Positions 34,518 to 47,243 of a stretch of 64,000 nucleotides of DNA are shown here, one piece after another. Within the stretch, counting starts at the first letter, position 1; each line of letters opens with the position of its first letter. Under the pieces are notes generated by a model. That model had not been told where the DNA came from. It ran no database searches and saw nothing but the letters and a program-made list of their open reading frames with translations. A program made the position numbers and the translations under genes. This DNA comes from Ziziphus jujuba (taxonomy: Eukaryota; Streptophyta; Magnoliopsida; Rosales; Rhamnaceae), in assembly GCF_031755915.1 (NCBI RefSeq), contig NC_083383.1:18031001-18095000 (forward strand), in the 5' to 3' direction.

Positions 34518-37084
34518 GTTTTTATTATTATTTTTTTGTCATTATCTATTCTCTATGTGATTAAATTTCTTTATTTTTTTTTTAATTTTTATAAATGGTG
34601 ATCTGGTTGAACAATTTTAAAATATTTAATCTTAATTCTATTAGGATCTTGAAGCTTTGGTTAATTAGATGGCTCCTTATAAATACGACTTCTCTACTGA
34701 AAGTTAGCCATTACATTTCCTACGTTGAATGTTCTTGCGGTGTGCGAAAATAATATATATATATATATATATGTATAATAAATAAAAAAGGAGGAGTGTT
34801 AAAAAAAAGAAAAAGAAATAAAGAAAGAGACCAAAAAAGGTATGAGAGTTGGGGAGTCCACTAGAGATAAAATTGCTATTTTCCTTTTTCTTTATCAAAG
34901 TTAAATATTTTCTTGAAAATATGCTTATTACAAATCATTTATGCTCTTTTTTTTATATAAATAATCCCTTGAGAAGTGGTTATATTTGCATTAGTCTCAT
35001 ATTACATGTATATTTTTTGATATTTTCACTTGCTTTTAGTTAAATGAATTGTGACATGTTAAATTTCTTTAAAAGTCCTTCTCTTGATAAACTTGAATTT
35101 TAGGATGTTTTAAACATTTTAATTCTTTCTACTAAATGATTATTTTGAAAATTGAGTCTCTCTCTAAAAACTCATTTTTTTTTTCTTTTCAATGTTATTG
35201 CATAATGTGCTTGCAATTAGGACTTTCTTTTGATCATCGTGTATTTTATTAATTTCATGTTCTTTAAGTTGTCTTAATTGAAGTTTTGTTATTGTTGTTT
35301 TGGTGGTTGTTGTTTTTTTCTTTTTCTTTTTTTTTAAAAATTTTTGCATTTATGCTTTTAGTTTGAATATCTTGAAGGTTATTTTATGTCCTTGATTCTT
35401 ATGCTTTTTTATTTTCAGCTTTTTTTAATTTTTATTTTTTAGGTGTTAGAATGATGTTGAATTGGTTGCATGATTTGCTTCTTAGATCACTAGGAATAAA
35501 TTTTAAGCTTTCGTGTTGCATTGTTTAGACAACAACCATGTTGTTTGAACAAAAACTCAAAATCACATTGAATAATGATGGTTTTTAAACATTATATGAA
35601 CAATGTTGATGCTTTGTTTAAACAACATATATCACATGCATCTGCTCTCGAGTTGTGGATCAATGTACAAATAACATATTCATGTTGGTCGACCAATGCT
35701 CTTGGGTGCATTTCTTGTTGGGATTCATCATTTAAGGTTATTTGAACAACCTTCTAGAGGCAAGTCATCTTTGTTTTCCCCAATCTTTGTTTTCCCCCAT
35801 CTTTGTTTCAACTAGCCTTAATTTTTTATTATGTTCAAATGACCTCATGATCTCACCGCTGTTGTTCACTAGATCACAACATTTTCTCATCAAATTTATG
35901 AAATTCTTCATCGGAATTTCACCCGACTCCGTACTATCTTCCTTGTTTTCAATTTTGAGCCTTGTTGATTGATCTTCTTTGAGTCCTCATTTGGGGTACT
36001 CGATTATTTTTCTCACAGTTTTCCTCCCTAATACTGCCATATGTTTTAATTTTTTATGCCTCGGGCTTCATGCTATTTTATTGTTGATCCTAACTAGTTT
36101 TGCTTTTTGTTTTCTCTAGATTAATTACAATTTCATTGACTTTTGTTATTGTTAAATATTTGAATTATTGTGTTTTACTATTAAATGTTTTTAATTTGAA
36201 TTGTTATGTTTCTTGCAAATCATTACAAGTTCTATGGAAATTCCTAATTGTGTTGAAAGTTTGTGTATTGTTGCATGTTTGATATATTCTTGAAATTTGA
36301 TAGATTTTTTGTGGTGAACTCTTAGTTTTTTTTTTTTTTTTTTTTTAGTTTGTTAAAAAAAATTATTATATATTTTACTTTTATATTTATTTTAGTTTAC
36401 TTCTTTTTTTTTTTTTTGGCTCAATATTGAGTTGTCTAGGATGTGTTTTAAAATATTTGTTGTATTTTTTAGTCATGCCTTATTTCTTTTATTATTTCTA
36501 TTTTAATTTTATTTTATTTTTATCTTGTTTTTGTTATGCCTCTGTCTGTGTTTATTTTCCCTTTATGGTGTTTAGCTGATTGCTTTGTCATTGGGTTTTA
36601 CCTACAAGTGATATTTCCTTAGTCGCATTCTTAAATTTTTATAGGTACCCTATTCCCTTTATGAGTCATGTTTGGCAAGCCAAAAAAATACTTGGGTTAT
36701 TTGCAGTAATTCGACTTCATATACAACCACTTCTACAGGTGCATCTTTTCAAGTTCCTACTCATCCTTGTAAATGCAATCTTCTCTAGCCTATTTTTCCT
36801 ATGCCTCATATAATGAGTTTCTATCATGTTTTACATGTCAGTCTATGTGCAAAAATTGTTAGTTTGTGTTAGATTACTGGCCTTTTACCTTTAGTGATCT
36901 TATTAGAACTACAAAGCACTAGGCGCTTTTGTGTGAGGTACCAAGTTTTCCTTTTTCCATAAGGTTGTTGGGGCTTTTATGCTAGCCTTCAACTTGGTGG
37001 TACTCCAAACCTATGTTAGGTCCAACTTTTAGGTTGATACTATACCTTTTCTTCTAGCTAATTGATTAAGTTCACATTTATTTT
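34518..37084. other. Unassigned AT-rich sequence between Copia I gag and Gypsy C
   Basis: No convincing coding region. It includes a TA run (34749-34772), long T tracts (35330, 36330-36347, 36405-36418), and a cluster of TTGTTTGAACAA-like palindromes at 35525-35750 like that in the Copia I LTR. Probably old retrotransposon sequence. Open frames at 35742-35972 and 36580-36813 have no recognisable domain. Confidence 0.35.
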
Positions 37085-38191
37085 CCTCCTAAATCCATAT
37101 TATATTAGCCTGGATCTTAATTATGTTCATATTCTAATAGAAACCTTAACTCCTAATAAACTTGTGATAAGAAACCTTAGTGTATCATGAAGACGCCACA
37201 ATAGGTGATGGATGTCCTGTTGATAAGTCAAACTTAAGCACTTTATTTCTATTAAGCGTTTTGGTGTTCAAAGAGAGAATAAAGAGAATTCTTTCTCGCA
37301 AGCATTTTTCTGTATGAATAATGTACTGAATTTTATTGAGAAAATAAACCTTTAAATAGGTTTGAAAGCCAAAACAAAACCCTAAAACATCATAGAGAAA
37401 CTGGCCATAGGTTTAGGAAACTGAGTGTGACTGAATTCTCCTCTTTTCCTAATATAATTTAGATTAATTATTTCATTTATTTTGAAATAGAAATTAATTA
37501 ATTTACAATGAAATAATAAAATATCAACTTTTCTAAGTTAATTTTTCCAGCAAATAAACAAATAAAAACAAAAATAAAAGATAGTTTCTTAAAACAAAAA
37601 GTCAAACTCAAATTAAGAAACTAGTTGACTAGTTAACAACTAAGCTGTCTTTATCCAATCTCCAACCAGTTTAGGTTCCAAATCAGCTCTCATATGCCAT
37701 TTAGATTCCCAATAGAATTAATAATGATTCCCATATGTTGCCCTTTGATTGAAATAAGTCAAACTTGCTTGAACAACGAAAGAAGTCAAAGTCATCACCA
37801 AAATGAGCCTTTTCGGCCAACAAGAGGAGTCATGTGCACAAGTGGAATTTAAATGCTTTTACTTTTGCCTTGACATGATTCCATGGCCTCTAGGTGATAT
37901 CAATTGATTTCATAAAGTGTTGAATTCGTTCCTTACTACCAAGGGTCCAAAAATGTACCAAAACAGCTTGCTGGGTCCATTTTTGCCTATCTAACTTGAA
38001 TACACAAGATGGGCTTTGGATTTTAGGATAATGTCATGCCCTCTTGAGATTGAATCACTCCTTGGATGAATCTAACCAGATTTTCTTTGAATTTCCTAGC
38101 TTGTGCCCTAGTGATTGGTCCCGACTTCATTTGTAAAGGATCAGCACCCCAGCGGGTATTCAGTTTTACAGATATAGGCAGATTCTCATCA
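37085..38191 (-). repeat. 3' LTR of Gypsy C
   Basis: Aligns with 42386-43514. The border with the internal region is GATTCTCATCA at 38181-38191, next to the tract TCCCCTCCTCTTT (purine tract on the minus strand). The first 25 bp or so of the outer end are missing. Confidence 0.85.
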
Positions 38192-38400
38192 TTCCCCTCC
38201 TCTTTAAAAGGATTTGCCTTTAAATCAAAGTCATCATCTATATCCAATTGAGATAAATTAGCGACATTAAAGGTAGCACTCACATTATACTCACCTTGTA
38301 AGTCAAGCTTGTAGGCGTTTTCATCAACCTTCTCCAAAACTTGAAAAGATCCATCTCCTCGAAGCATAAGCTTTGACTTTTGTTATTCCAGAAAACCTCT
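38023..38400 (-). pseudogene. Integrase C-terminus of Gypsy C, reading into the LTR
   Basis: The open frame 38023-38367 encodes DGSFQVLEKVDENAYKLDL.., ..NVANLSQLDIDDDFDL.. and then crosses the LTR border at 38191 for 56 codons (NTRWGADPLQMKSGPITRAQ, ..KFKENLVRFIQGVIQ). This is the best preserved example of pol running on into the LTR. Confidence 0.85.
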
Positions 38401-39200
38401 TAAGTGCAACCAAACCCAATTTTTTATGTCAAACATTATCATAACAAATCCTAGAAATACAAGCTTATTTCAGCAAAAATCACACTTTTTAATATTAGCA
38501 AACAATCCTTCTTTCCTAAGTACTTCTAAAACTAGCCTAAGATGTCCTACATGATCATATAAGTCTCTACTATATATAAGATTATCATCAAAGTAAATAA
38601 CCACAAAGTTTCCAATGAATGGACACATAACATGGTTCACTAGTTAAACCAAAGGGCATGACTAACTATTCATATAAATCATATTTAGTTTTGACTGCGG
38701 TTTTCCATTCATCACCTTCTTTCATCATAATTTGATAATACCCACTCCTAAGGTCAATTTTAATAAACATGCAAGCACCATGCAATTCATCAAGCATATC
38801 ATCTAACCTAGGAATTGGATGCCTATATTTAATAGTTATATTATTAATAGCCCTACAATCAAGACACATACACCATGATCCATCTTTCTTAGGTACTAAT
38901 AAAATAGGGACAGTGTATGAATTCATGCTCTCATGAATATAACCTTTGTCATTTAACTCACTCACTTACCTGCCTTTGTAGCTCTTTTGCCTCCTCAAGA
39001 TTACTCCTATATGTAGGGCTATAAGCAATTGCAACTCCCGAAACAAAATCAATTTGATGTTCAATCCCTTGCATAGGAGATAAACCACTTGGAATTTCCT
39101 ATGGAAAGACATCATCAAATTCCTGCAAAAGAGAAGAAATAGAACTTGGCAATTCAAACTCTTTAAGGCTAGCTTGATCCTGTAGATAAACATCTTTATA
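38401..39200 (-). pseudogene. Partial reverse transcriptase of Gypsy C
   Basis: Minus-strand frames give the RT start (FVSGVAIAYSPTYRSN.. near 39040) and then a 99-codon open frame (38666-38965) with [40 protein letters not shown] and [20 protein letters not shown]. Beyond it, frames shift: MPFGLT near 38650 and the catalytic box VVIYFDDNLIYS near 38590. The RT is then cut at NKLVFLGFVM near 38440 and joined to the integrase C-terminus. RT thumb/RNase H and the integrase core are absent. Confidence 0.85.
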
Positions 39201-39255
39201 AATCATGACTAGCAATGGTTTATTATTCAAAATTGCCTTTTTAATCTCACCTAAA

Positions 39256-39900
39256 CTAAGATAAAAAAAAAAATTTATTTTTCTTTTCTTTCCTCTCTTT
39301 TCCCTTCCCACTTTCGGCCACCATTATTTTTCTCTGACTCTCAGTTTTCTCACTATTTTCCACCCTCTCGACTTTTACATTATTTTTCCCCTTACAATTG
39401 AATTTAGAAGACTTACCTGGATGTAGGTGTTTGGCCTTGCCCTCTTGGATAGGTGATGAAGCCGTGGGTGCCATACTAGCCATTTCTTTAAGCTTTTCGG
39501 CCTCTTTACGTTGTTGCATTTGAAGTTGGTCTCTAAACACCTCCTTTGGAATTAATGGCTCTAGCTTAATCGTCTTTCCCCTTAATTTAAAATCAATAGC
39601 ATTCTCTCTTTCATAGTCCATTATGTCTTTATCAAATTGCCATGGCCTCCCCAATAATAAATGGCCAGCATGCATGGGAACAACATCACACAAAATAACA
39701 TCCGTATATTTATCAATGCTAAATTTTACCTTGACTTGTTTGTTCACTTTCATCTTACCACTATCATTAAACCACTGTAATCTACATGTTTTGGGATGTT
39801 TAATGGTTGTTAACCCTAACTGCTCAACTCTCACATTACTAATTACATTAGCACAACTTCCACTATCAATTATCATACTATAAATTTTACGTTGGATTTC
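39256..39900 (-). pseudogene. Protease and linker of Gypsy C
   Basis: A 206-codon open frame starts MIIDSGSCANVISN, the aspartic protease active site with canonical D-S-G. It continues MHAGHLLLGRPWQFDKDIMD and the charged protease-RT linker. Upstream, TEQYEDQVQ-like residues are separated by a stop (TAG near 39962). This is the only family T copy here with an intact D-S-G. Confidence 0.85.
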
Positions 39901-40039
39901 ACATTAGATATGGAAGATGTTCTCTTTTTGAACTTGGTCTTCATCTTTATATACGGTTAGATACCTCCTTCATGTTCTTCAACATCAATTTCTTCCTCAC
40001 TAAGTTCAGCTTCTCTTTCACTTTCTTCACTTTCAAATT

Positions 40040-41240
40040 CTAACTCCCCATTAGCTTTTTGCACCATAATTCTTCTATTTGGGCATTGGTTGGCAATGTG
40101 TCCTCATCCCTGGCATTTAAAGCAAACAATATCTTTAGTTCTAGAAAGTTTAGGATCATATTGACCTTCAAACCTTGGTGCTTATGCATATTCGGCCTTA
40201 ACCTCCCTTCTTGGCTAATTGGTGCTCTCATCTCCTTGCTTCGGTTTTGTCCTACTTTCATAGGTAGGATTGCTTCTCCAAACACTTGAATTAGTCCTCC
40301 CACTGTTAAAAGCACCTTTGAACCATGAGTTTGTACCCTTCCTCTTGAACTGGTTTTCAATCTTAATGGCCACATGAACTATCTCTTCCAATTCTACATA
40401 TTGTTATAGCTTCAATTGGTTGGCTATCTCACAATTTGATCCTCCTAGAAACCGTGCCATGGTTGACTCACAATCCTCATTAATGCACAATCTCATCATG
40501 AGCATTTCCATCTCCTTGTAGTAGTTTTCCACTGTCCTACTTCCATGAGTTAATGGTTGGAGTCTTTGATGCAGCAACCTATGATAGTGAGTCGGCATAA
40601 ATCTCTTCCTCATGGCTCCTTTCATTTGTCGCCAAGTAGTAATCAATTCATCACCAACTCTCTTTTGAGTACTTTGCTCATTAGTCCACAGTTGGAGTGC
40701 ATAATGGCCAAATTTCAAAGTAGCCAATTTCACCTTCTTTGCCTCAGAATAGTTATAGCAATTAAAAATCATCTCCATACGCTCCTCCCACTCTAAGTAT
40801 GCCTCCAGATCAATTTTCCCCAATAATGGTGGAATATTTACTTTAACATTCCCAAAGTCATCATTCTCATCTTTAACTTGCCTCCCATGGTTTTGTCTTC
40901 CTTGGAGTGCAAAAATATCTTCAAACTCCTCTTCAAGATTATCTCCAAAGTTACCTCCTTCAAATTCCTCCCTAACATGTCCATGGCCTCCTCGACCTTG
41001 ACCTCAACCTCCTTGGTGTTCATGTCTTGGATTTAGCCTACCTTGGAAATTCTTAAATCTGTCGATTCTTTGATCTAGGTGGTCAAAGGGAGCATTCATC
41101 CTTTGGAGTTGTTCCAAGATCGCCATCATGTCGGTAGGTTTACCTCTACTTCCTGTTGCTCGAGATTCACTCTTAAACCCTAAAGATTCCTCTTCATTAA
41201 TTCTTAATGAGCCATCTCCTCTTCTCATTCTTGAATCTAC
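40040..41240 (-). pseudogene. gag of Gypsy C (broken)
   Basis: Four consecutive minus-strand pieces from MRRGDGSLRINEEESLGF (41228) through the gag domain (LEAYLEWEERMEMIFNC, 40404-40823) to the zinc-knuckle region near 40100 (reversed string CATTGGTTGGCAATGTGTCC). It is colinear with gag of A and B, with frameshifts and stops between pieces. Confidence 0.83.
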
Positions 41241-42385
41241 AATGTTAGTATGAATAACACAAAAATTGTCACCAAAATAACTCCTTCATATGTTTCACTA
41301 AAATAAGGTCTCGGCACTCGTGTTTGCAAAGTACTTTCGGCTGTTAACCCTCTTTTAAACTCACACTCTCTTTAATTTTTCCACTCACAAGAATATCACA
41401 AAGTTCTATTAAAACACACTAAAAACAGTAGCTAGATCATAAGTATGCTCTAATTAAACTTATTAACAAAATAGCAACCAAAACAAGCAAATACCGAGTG
41501 AATTGATAAAACCTAGTCTCGGTCTAACTAACCAACAACAAGGTAAATTAGCAAGGCAAATTTTTGGATTTAACAAATCATAAATCAGAATATTAAGGGC
41601 CAATAATTCAAGGATAAAATTTGGAAAAGAGATTTAAACAACGACCAAGAAACAATTCGAACAAAATATGGAAAAGTTGTTAGTTGTAGTTCTTGTAATT
41701 TTAAGTTTTTGTTTCAAATTCTTTACCAATTTTAATCCAAACAATTTTAGCACTCAAAATTCAAATCTCTAGAAGCTATATAGAAAGAATAACAGCAACT
41801 CCAAATAATCAGAACGAAAATTCCACACCAAAACAAACTCAACTTTTCAACTTTCCACAAACCACTCTATGTGCCTTTTTTTTTTCTTAATATTCTGCTT
41901 TTCTTCTTCTTCTTTTTTAAATCACTCACAAATTGTAAATATAAACTCTAGCAGCAAGAAACAATACCAAAATTGCAATTCCAAATGCCAAATTTCCACC
42001 AAACCTAAGACAAACTTTCAACAAAAATAAATTGCAAAATTTGTAGATTTTATGCAATATGTTCACAAACTCCTTTTTTTTTTTTTTTTGAATGTATGAA
42101 TGCAACTAATTAAAGATTAAAATAGAAAATAAAAATAAACAATAAACCAAATTACTAAAAATGAATATGCAAAACAACAAACAAACTAGGAAACGAAAAA
42201 AGAAATTTAGATAAAACAAAGAACAAATTCGCCTATGAAGAAAAAAATCGGTTTCCTTTTTTTTATTTAATGCAGAATGTGTAGAAGATAGAAAAACCTT
42301 AAAATAATGCTAAAACTGCAGATTAACAGGAAAAAAAAACAAATAAGATAGAACAAACTGAACAAAATTCATATTTGATACCAAA

Positions 42386-43514
42386 TGATACAAACCTAGG
42401 TCGACTTGCTCCTAAACCCGTATTATATTAATCCGTATCTTAATTATGTTTAGATTATAATGAAAACCTTTACTCCTAATCAAATTATGATTAGAAACAT
42501 TGGTGTATAATGAAGACGCCATAATAGGTGATGGATGTCCTATTGATAAGTTAAACTAAAATACTTGATTTCTATTAAGTGTTTCAGGTGTTCAAAAAGA
42601 ACAAAGAGAATTCTTTCTCACAAGTATTTTTCTATATGAATAATGTACTGAATTTTGTTAATAAAATAAACCTTTAAATAGGTTTGACAGATAAAAAAAA
42701 ACCCTAAAACACCATAGAGACACTCTCCATAGGTTTGGGAAACTAGGTGTGGCCGAATTCTCCTCTTTTCCTAATCTAATTTAGATTAATTAATTCTTTT
42801 ATTTTGAAATATAAATTAATTAATTTACAATTTAAATAATAAAATATAAAATTTCCTAAGTTAATTTTTCCAGCAAATAAACAAATAAAAACCAAAATAA
42901 AAGGTACTTTCCTAAAACAAAAAGTCAAACTCAAATTAGAGAACTAGTTGACTAGTTGACAACTAAGCTATCTTTATCCAATGTCCAGCTAGTTTAGGCA
43001 CCAAATCAGCTCCCATATGCCATTTAGGATGTCAAATAGGATTAATAATGATTCCCATATGTTTCCCCTTAATTGGAATAAGTCAAACTTGCTTGAACAA
43101 CAAAAGAAGTCGAAACCAGCACCAAAATGAGCATTTTCGGCCAACAAGAGGAGTCATGCACACAAGTAGAATTTAGATGCTTTTTCTTCTGTCTTAAAAT
43201 GATTCCATGGCCTATTGGTGATATGAATTGAGTTTATAAAGTGTTGAATCCATTCCTTACCACCCGGGGTCCAAAATATACCAAAACAACTTGTTGGGTC
43301 CATTTTCCCCTTCGTAACTTGAATACACAAGACGGCCTTTGGATTTTCGGATAATGACATGCTCTCTTGAGATTGAATCACTCCTTGGATGAAGCTAACC
43401 AGATTTTATTTGAATTTTCTAGCTTGTTCCCTAGTGATTGGTCCCGATTTCATTTGTAAAGGATCAGCACCCTAGCGGGTAGTCGGTTGTGCAGATACGG
43501 GCAGATTATCATCA
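42386..43514 (-). repeat. 5' LTR of Gypsy C
   Basis: 1129 bp from TGATACAAACC to GATTATCATCA. Next to it, 42375-42383 carries part of a PBS (GATACCA on the plus strand). Confidence 0.88.
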
Positions 43515-43994
43515 GATGCCATGCTCAATTAGGAGATGAATCACCCATTATCATGGTGGGTAGTAACATTTTTATAATTCTTTACACTTGAGATACAATT
43601 TCTAAAGTGACTGTATGATTTTTCTTTTCTTAGAGGATTTTTAGATTAGATGTGATGGCTAACACCCATAGATTTTCCCTTATAGGGTTTTTAAGTAAAA
43701 ATTTATGAGGTAGATTTTTATTTTTTCTACCATTTAATTTCCTACACTTTACTAGTTTACTTTATCTATTATGGGAGGACCAAGTCCTATTTTTCAATGT
43801 CATTGCTTTAGATTTTTTGTTTGTTGCATGATTGAGTCCTTTATTGCTACTATATTACCTATATATAGTTTAAGAGTCGAGAGATATGATTTAAAGTATA
43901 CATAGGCTCTTATAGGTTCTTTACTGTGCAATTATTAGAAAAAGAGCAAAAACTTTAAAAGCCTATTCCTATTCTAGGCTTTTTTTGAATTTCA
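43515..43994 (+). repeat. 3' LTR remnant of Copia I
   Basis: Collinear with 30180-30660: shared strings such as ATCACCCA(T/C)TATCATGGT, TTTTTCTACCATTTAATTTC and GTTTACTTTATC. It ends ..GAATTTCA at 43994, matching the end of the left LTR. The upstream part of this LTR is displaced by Gypsy C. Confidence 0.7.
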
Positions 43995-45250
43995 TACTGT
44001 ACATGAAAAAATTAGAATTAAGCAAAATTCAAGTAAAGTCATTAAGACTTATTAGAAGATACCATGGCTGGCCAACCTCTATGAAGTGCGTATATAACCT
44101 TACATCAATCTTTGATGCCATTAAAACCCTAGAATTTACTTTGTATTAGTTTTTAATAATTATCTAATTTCCCACTTGTCCATAAATTTAGGAATGCTAC
44201 ATGCCCATACAAAATTCAGAAAAACTATTAGAACAACGATACGGTCAAAAAGCAGTTGTAATTTGGATTAGGAACTTTGACTATATTATTGTAGGTAACT
44301 TATTCTCTTATCCTAATTTTGTTGTTCATGGGTGACTTATGATAAAATGTTTAGGAAATTAAAATTACATAATGGAGTAGGTAATTCCTAGCCTTAAATT
44401 TAGTAGAACTAAAACAACAAAAACCCTATATATACCCTTGTATAGCTAGTTACCAAATACTACACACTTATTACTTTACATTTTTTAATACTTTGGAATT
44501 TTAGAGCATTTCTTAAGATTGAATAAGGAGAAGAAGCAAGAGCTAGGGTCAACATAATTGGAGGAGTTTTACTATAGAAATTTCATTGGTTGGTCTTGTT
44601 TCTAAACTCCTTTTCTTTTATTTTTAATTATGAACCAATGTTTTTAATAATAATGGATGTCGATTATAATTTTATCATTAATTGAATTTCATAATTAAGG
44701 CTATGATGAAGACCTAACTATAGTTATTTAATTACTTTAATTGTATATTCAATTTTATTTAATCTAGTGATTTATTTTTGTTCAAAAATTATTACTGTAC
44801 TTAAAGATTTCATAGACTAGAAGGTTTTAATGATTTAGTGATAATGCAAAGATTAGGATGTGACAATTATTTAAACCTTTAATAATTTTCTTAGGTTACA
44901 TAAATCAAGGATTGGAAGGATAAGTTGGTTAATTTTATTATTAAATGTGGTTAACAAAAAAAAAACTATATTAATAAAATTAACATACTTGGTAATTAAA
45001 TTGGATTGGTTAATGGTGGTATTAAACAATAAGCCTTAAATGAATGTTTAACCTTGTGCCAACAACCCCTTATTACATGTATGGTTTGATTAAAGCATAC
45101 TCTCCTTGGGAACGATTCAAAGAAGAAACTTGGGTCCATTTGGAAGTAAAATAAGCAGAGTTTAATTTTTTTAGGGCATGGCTTTTTCCATGTTCTTCCC
45201 AATCTTTTAGGGCTTTCACTCTCAAACTTAGCAATTTTCAATTACAAATG
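43995..45250. other. Unassigned AT-rich sequence
   Basis: No coding region recognised. A stretch near 44425-44470 (CCCTATATATACCC) resembles an LTR promoter, and 45062-45120 has TACTCTCCTTGGGAACGA, so an old LTR is possible. No termini or target duplications could be defined. Confidence 0.3.
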
Positions 45251-47243
45251 TGGTAAGCTTCCTTGGTGTGGAAGTAATGCAATGCCAAAGATGAATATTT
45301 ATATCATAAGAAAAGTACATCAAGGATCTCGTGAAGAAGTTTAATATTGAAGAATTCAATGAGCACTCCAATGATCCAAGGAGAGATGTACCAAAAAGAG
45401 GATGGCATACTGAAGATAAATCCTATCTTTACTGATCTTTGATTGATAGTTTGCTTTATGTGTGCTCAGCTAGGCTAGATATTATGTATACCATGTGTGT
45501 TCTTTCAAGATACATGCACGCACCCATCCAAACTCATCTTAGAGGTGCTAAAAGAGTTCTTAGATATCTTAAGGGCACTAGTGATTATGCAGTTTGGTAT
45601 AAAGTAAATGATGAGTTAAGGCTTGTTGGCTATTCGGATAGTGATTGGACCAGTTGCATTGATGATGTAAGGAGTACTTCAAACTACTTTTTTTTTTTTC
45701 CACTTAGGAGTGGGCATTTCTCATGGAATGTAAAGAAGCAAAGCATAACGGCTCAAAGTACCACAAAAGCTGAATACATTGCTCATTCATCTTGTGTAAA
45801 CCAATGTATTTGGTTAAGGAAGTTTATGGGAGATCTTGGTCATACTCAAGAAGGCCTAACCATCATCAACTGTGGCAACACTTCAACAATTTTAATAGCC
45901 AAGAACTCGGTACAACATAGAAGAACAAAACATGATACAAACCTAGGACGACCTGCTCCTAAACCCATATTATATTACCCCGGATCTAATTATGTTCAAG
46001 TTCTAATGGTCACCTTGACCCCTAACCAACCTGTGATTAGAAACCTTGGTATATAATGAAGACACCACAATAGGTGATGGATGTCCTATTGATAAGTCAA
46101 AACTAAAACACTCAATCACTAATGATGTTTTAGGTGTTCAAAAGAACAAAGAGAATTCAATCTCACAAATAATTTTCTGTATGACTAATGTACTAATTAT
46201 TATTGATAAAACAAGCCTTTAAATAGGCTGAAAAATTCACACAATAAACCCTAGTAGACATAAGGAAAATCGGCCATACAATAACCTTTCCCAAAGTGGC
46301 CGAATTTCCTACTTTCCTAAATCTAAATTCTAATTAATTAATTCCTTTATTTTGGATTAGGAAATAATTAATTTACAATGAAAATAATAAAATAAGAACT
46401 TTCCTAAACTTATTTTTCCAGCAAATAAATAAATAAAAACCAAAAAGTAATGGTAATTTCCTAAAACAAAAAGTAGAATTAAATTAGGAAACGAAAATAC
46501 TAGCTTTTTGACTAAGTTGACTTTGACCATTCTTTGACCAATTTGAGCTCCAAATAAGCTTCAATATGCTTTTTAGGATGCAAAATAAGCTGACCATGAA
46601 GTCCCACACTTTGCCCTTGCTTGGAAGAAAGAGAAAAAGCCAACTCAGCAAAATACAATAAAGCCAGCACAAAATACAGTAAAAAAAGGCCAAATTTGAA
46701 GTTGTCCATACAACCCCTTTTTGAATGCCTTTGAAGCTGCCTTGACTTGATTCCATATCCTCTTAGACATATGTATTGAATCCATAAAGAGTTGGAACCA
46801 TTTCATGCTGCCCGTTGTCCATATTTGCACCAAAATTGCTACCCGAGTCCGTATCGGCTTCCACCACTTAGATGTTTAGAATAGGCTTTGTGTCTTCAAG
46901 TATGGACAAGCGCTGTTGAGAATTGATTACCTCCCATATAAATGCTCCCAGTTTGTCCTCAAATTTCTTAATTTGAGCTCCTGTGATTGGCCTGGTCTTT
47001 ATCCTTGTCGGGTTAGCACCCCAGTGGGTTATCGGTTGAGCGGACTCGGGTGGAATCATGTCAAAACATATTCCATTGAAATATCATTTCTCGAGGGAGT
47101 TTGAAGATCTTGGAGAAGTTTCTTTGGAGTATGTGAATTCAAAGGAGAACCTTGTGGATGTGTTCACAAAGCCACTTGGAAAGACAATATTTGAGGCACT
47201 GAGGACTCTTCTTAATGTTTCTAGCAAGATTACCAAGGAGGAC
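45251..47243 (+). pseudogene. RT end and RNase H of Copia F (split by solo LTR T4)
   Basis: 45439-45932 encodes a typical Copia RNase H region: SLLYVCSARLDIMYTMCVLS, RGAKRVLRYLKGT, GYSDSDWTSCIDDVRSTSNY, SITAQSTTKAEYIAHSSCVN and QCIWLRKFMGDLG. After the LTR, 47064-47243 continues IPLKYHFSREFEDLGEVSLE, YVNSKENLVDVFTKPLGK and ends KITKEDC with a TGA stop that overlaps the LTR start. Before 45439 the frame is broken (stop near 45436). Confidence 0.88.
45933..47063 (-). mobile_element. Solo LTR, Gypsy family T (copy T4)
   Basis: Left end TGATACAAACC, right end ..GGAATCATGTCA. Perfect target duplication AAACA at 45928-45932 and 47064-47068; without the LTR and one copy of the duplication the Copia RNase H reading runs straight through. 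It carries the hydrophobic 65-90-codon frames on the minus strand (46484-46756). Confidence 0.92.

Larger units (their letters stand above)
37085..43514 (-). mobile_element. Gypsy element C (family T), keeps the RT N-terminal half
   Basis: Two LTRs (37085-38191 and 42386-43514) flank gag, protease and a partial RT on the minus strand. RT is present from its start to just after the YFDD box; then the frame jumps to the integrase C-terminus at the same junction as in element A, so RNase H and the integrase core are gone. The outer left end lacks about 25 bp of the LTR terminus. The element interrupts the 3' LTR of Copia I (which resumes at 43515). Confidence 0.88.

Noticed and set aside
35742..36813. 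Protein-coding genes in the 35.7-36.8 kb frames
   Set aside because: 60-77-codon hydrophobic frames in T-rich sequence without a domain or splice structure.
45439..46056. 205-codon frame as one Copia protein
   Set aside because: Only the first 165 codons or so are RNase H; the rest is solo LTR T4 read antisense after its insertion point at 45933.
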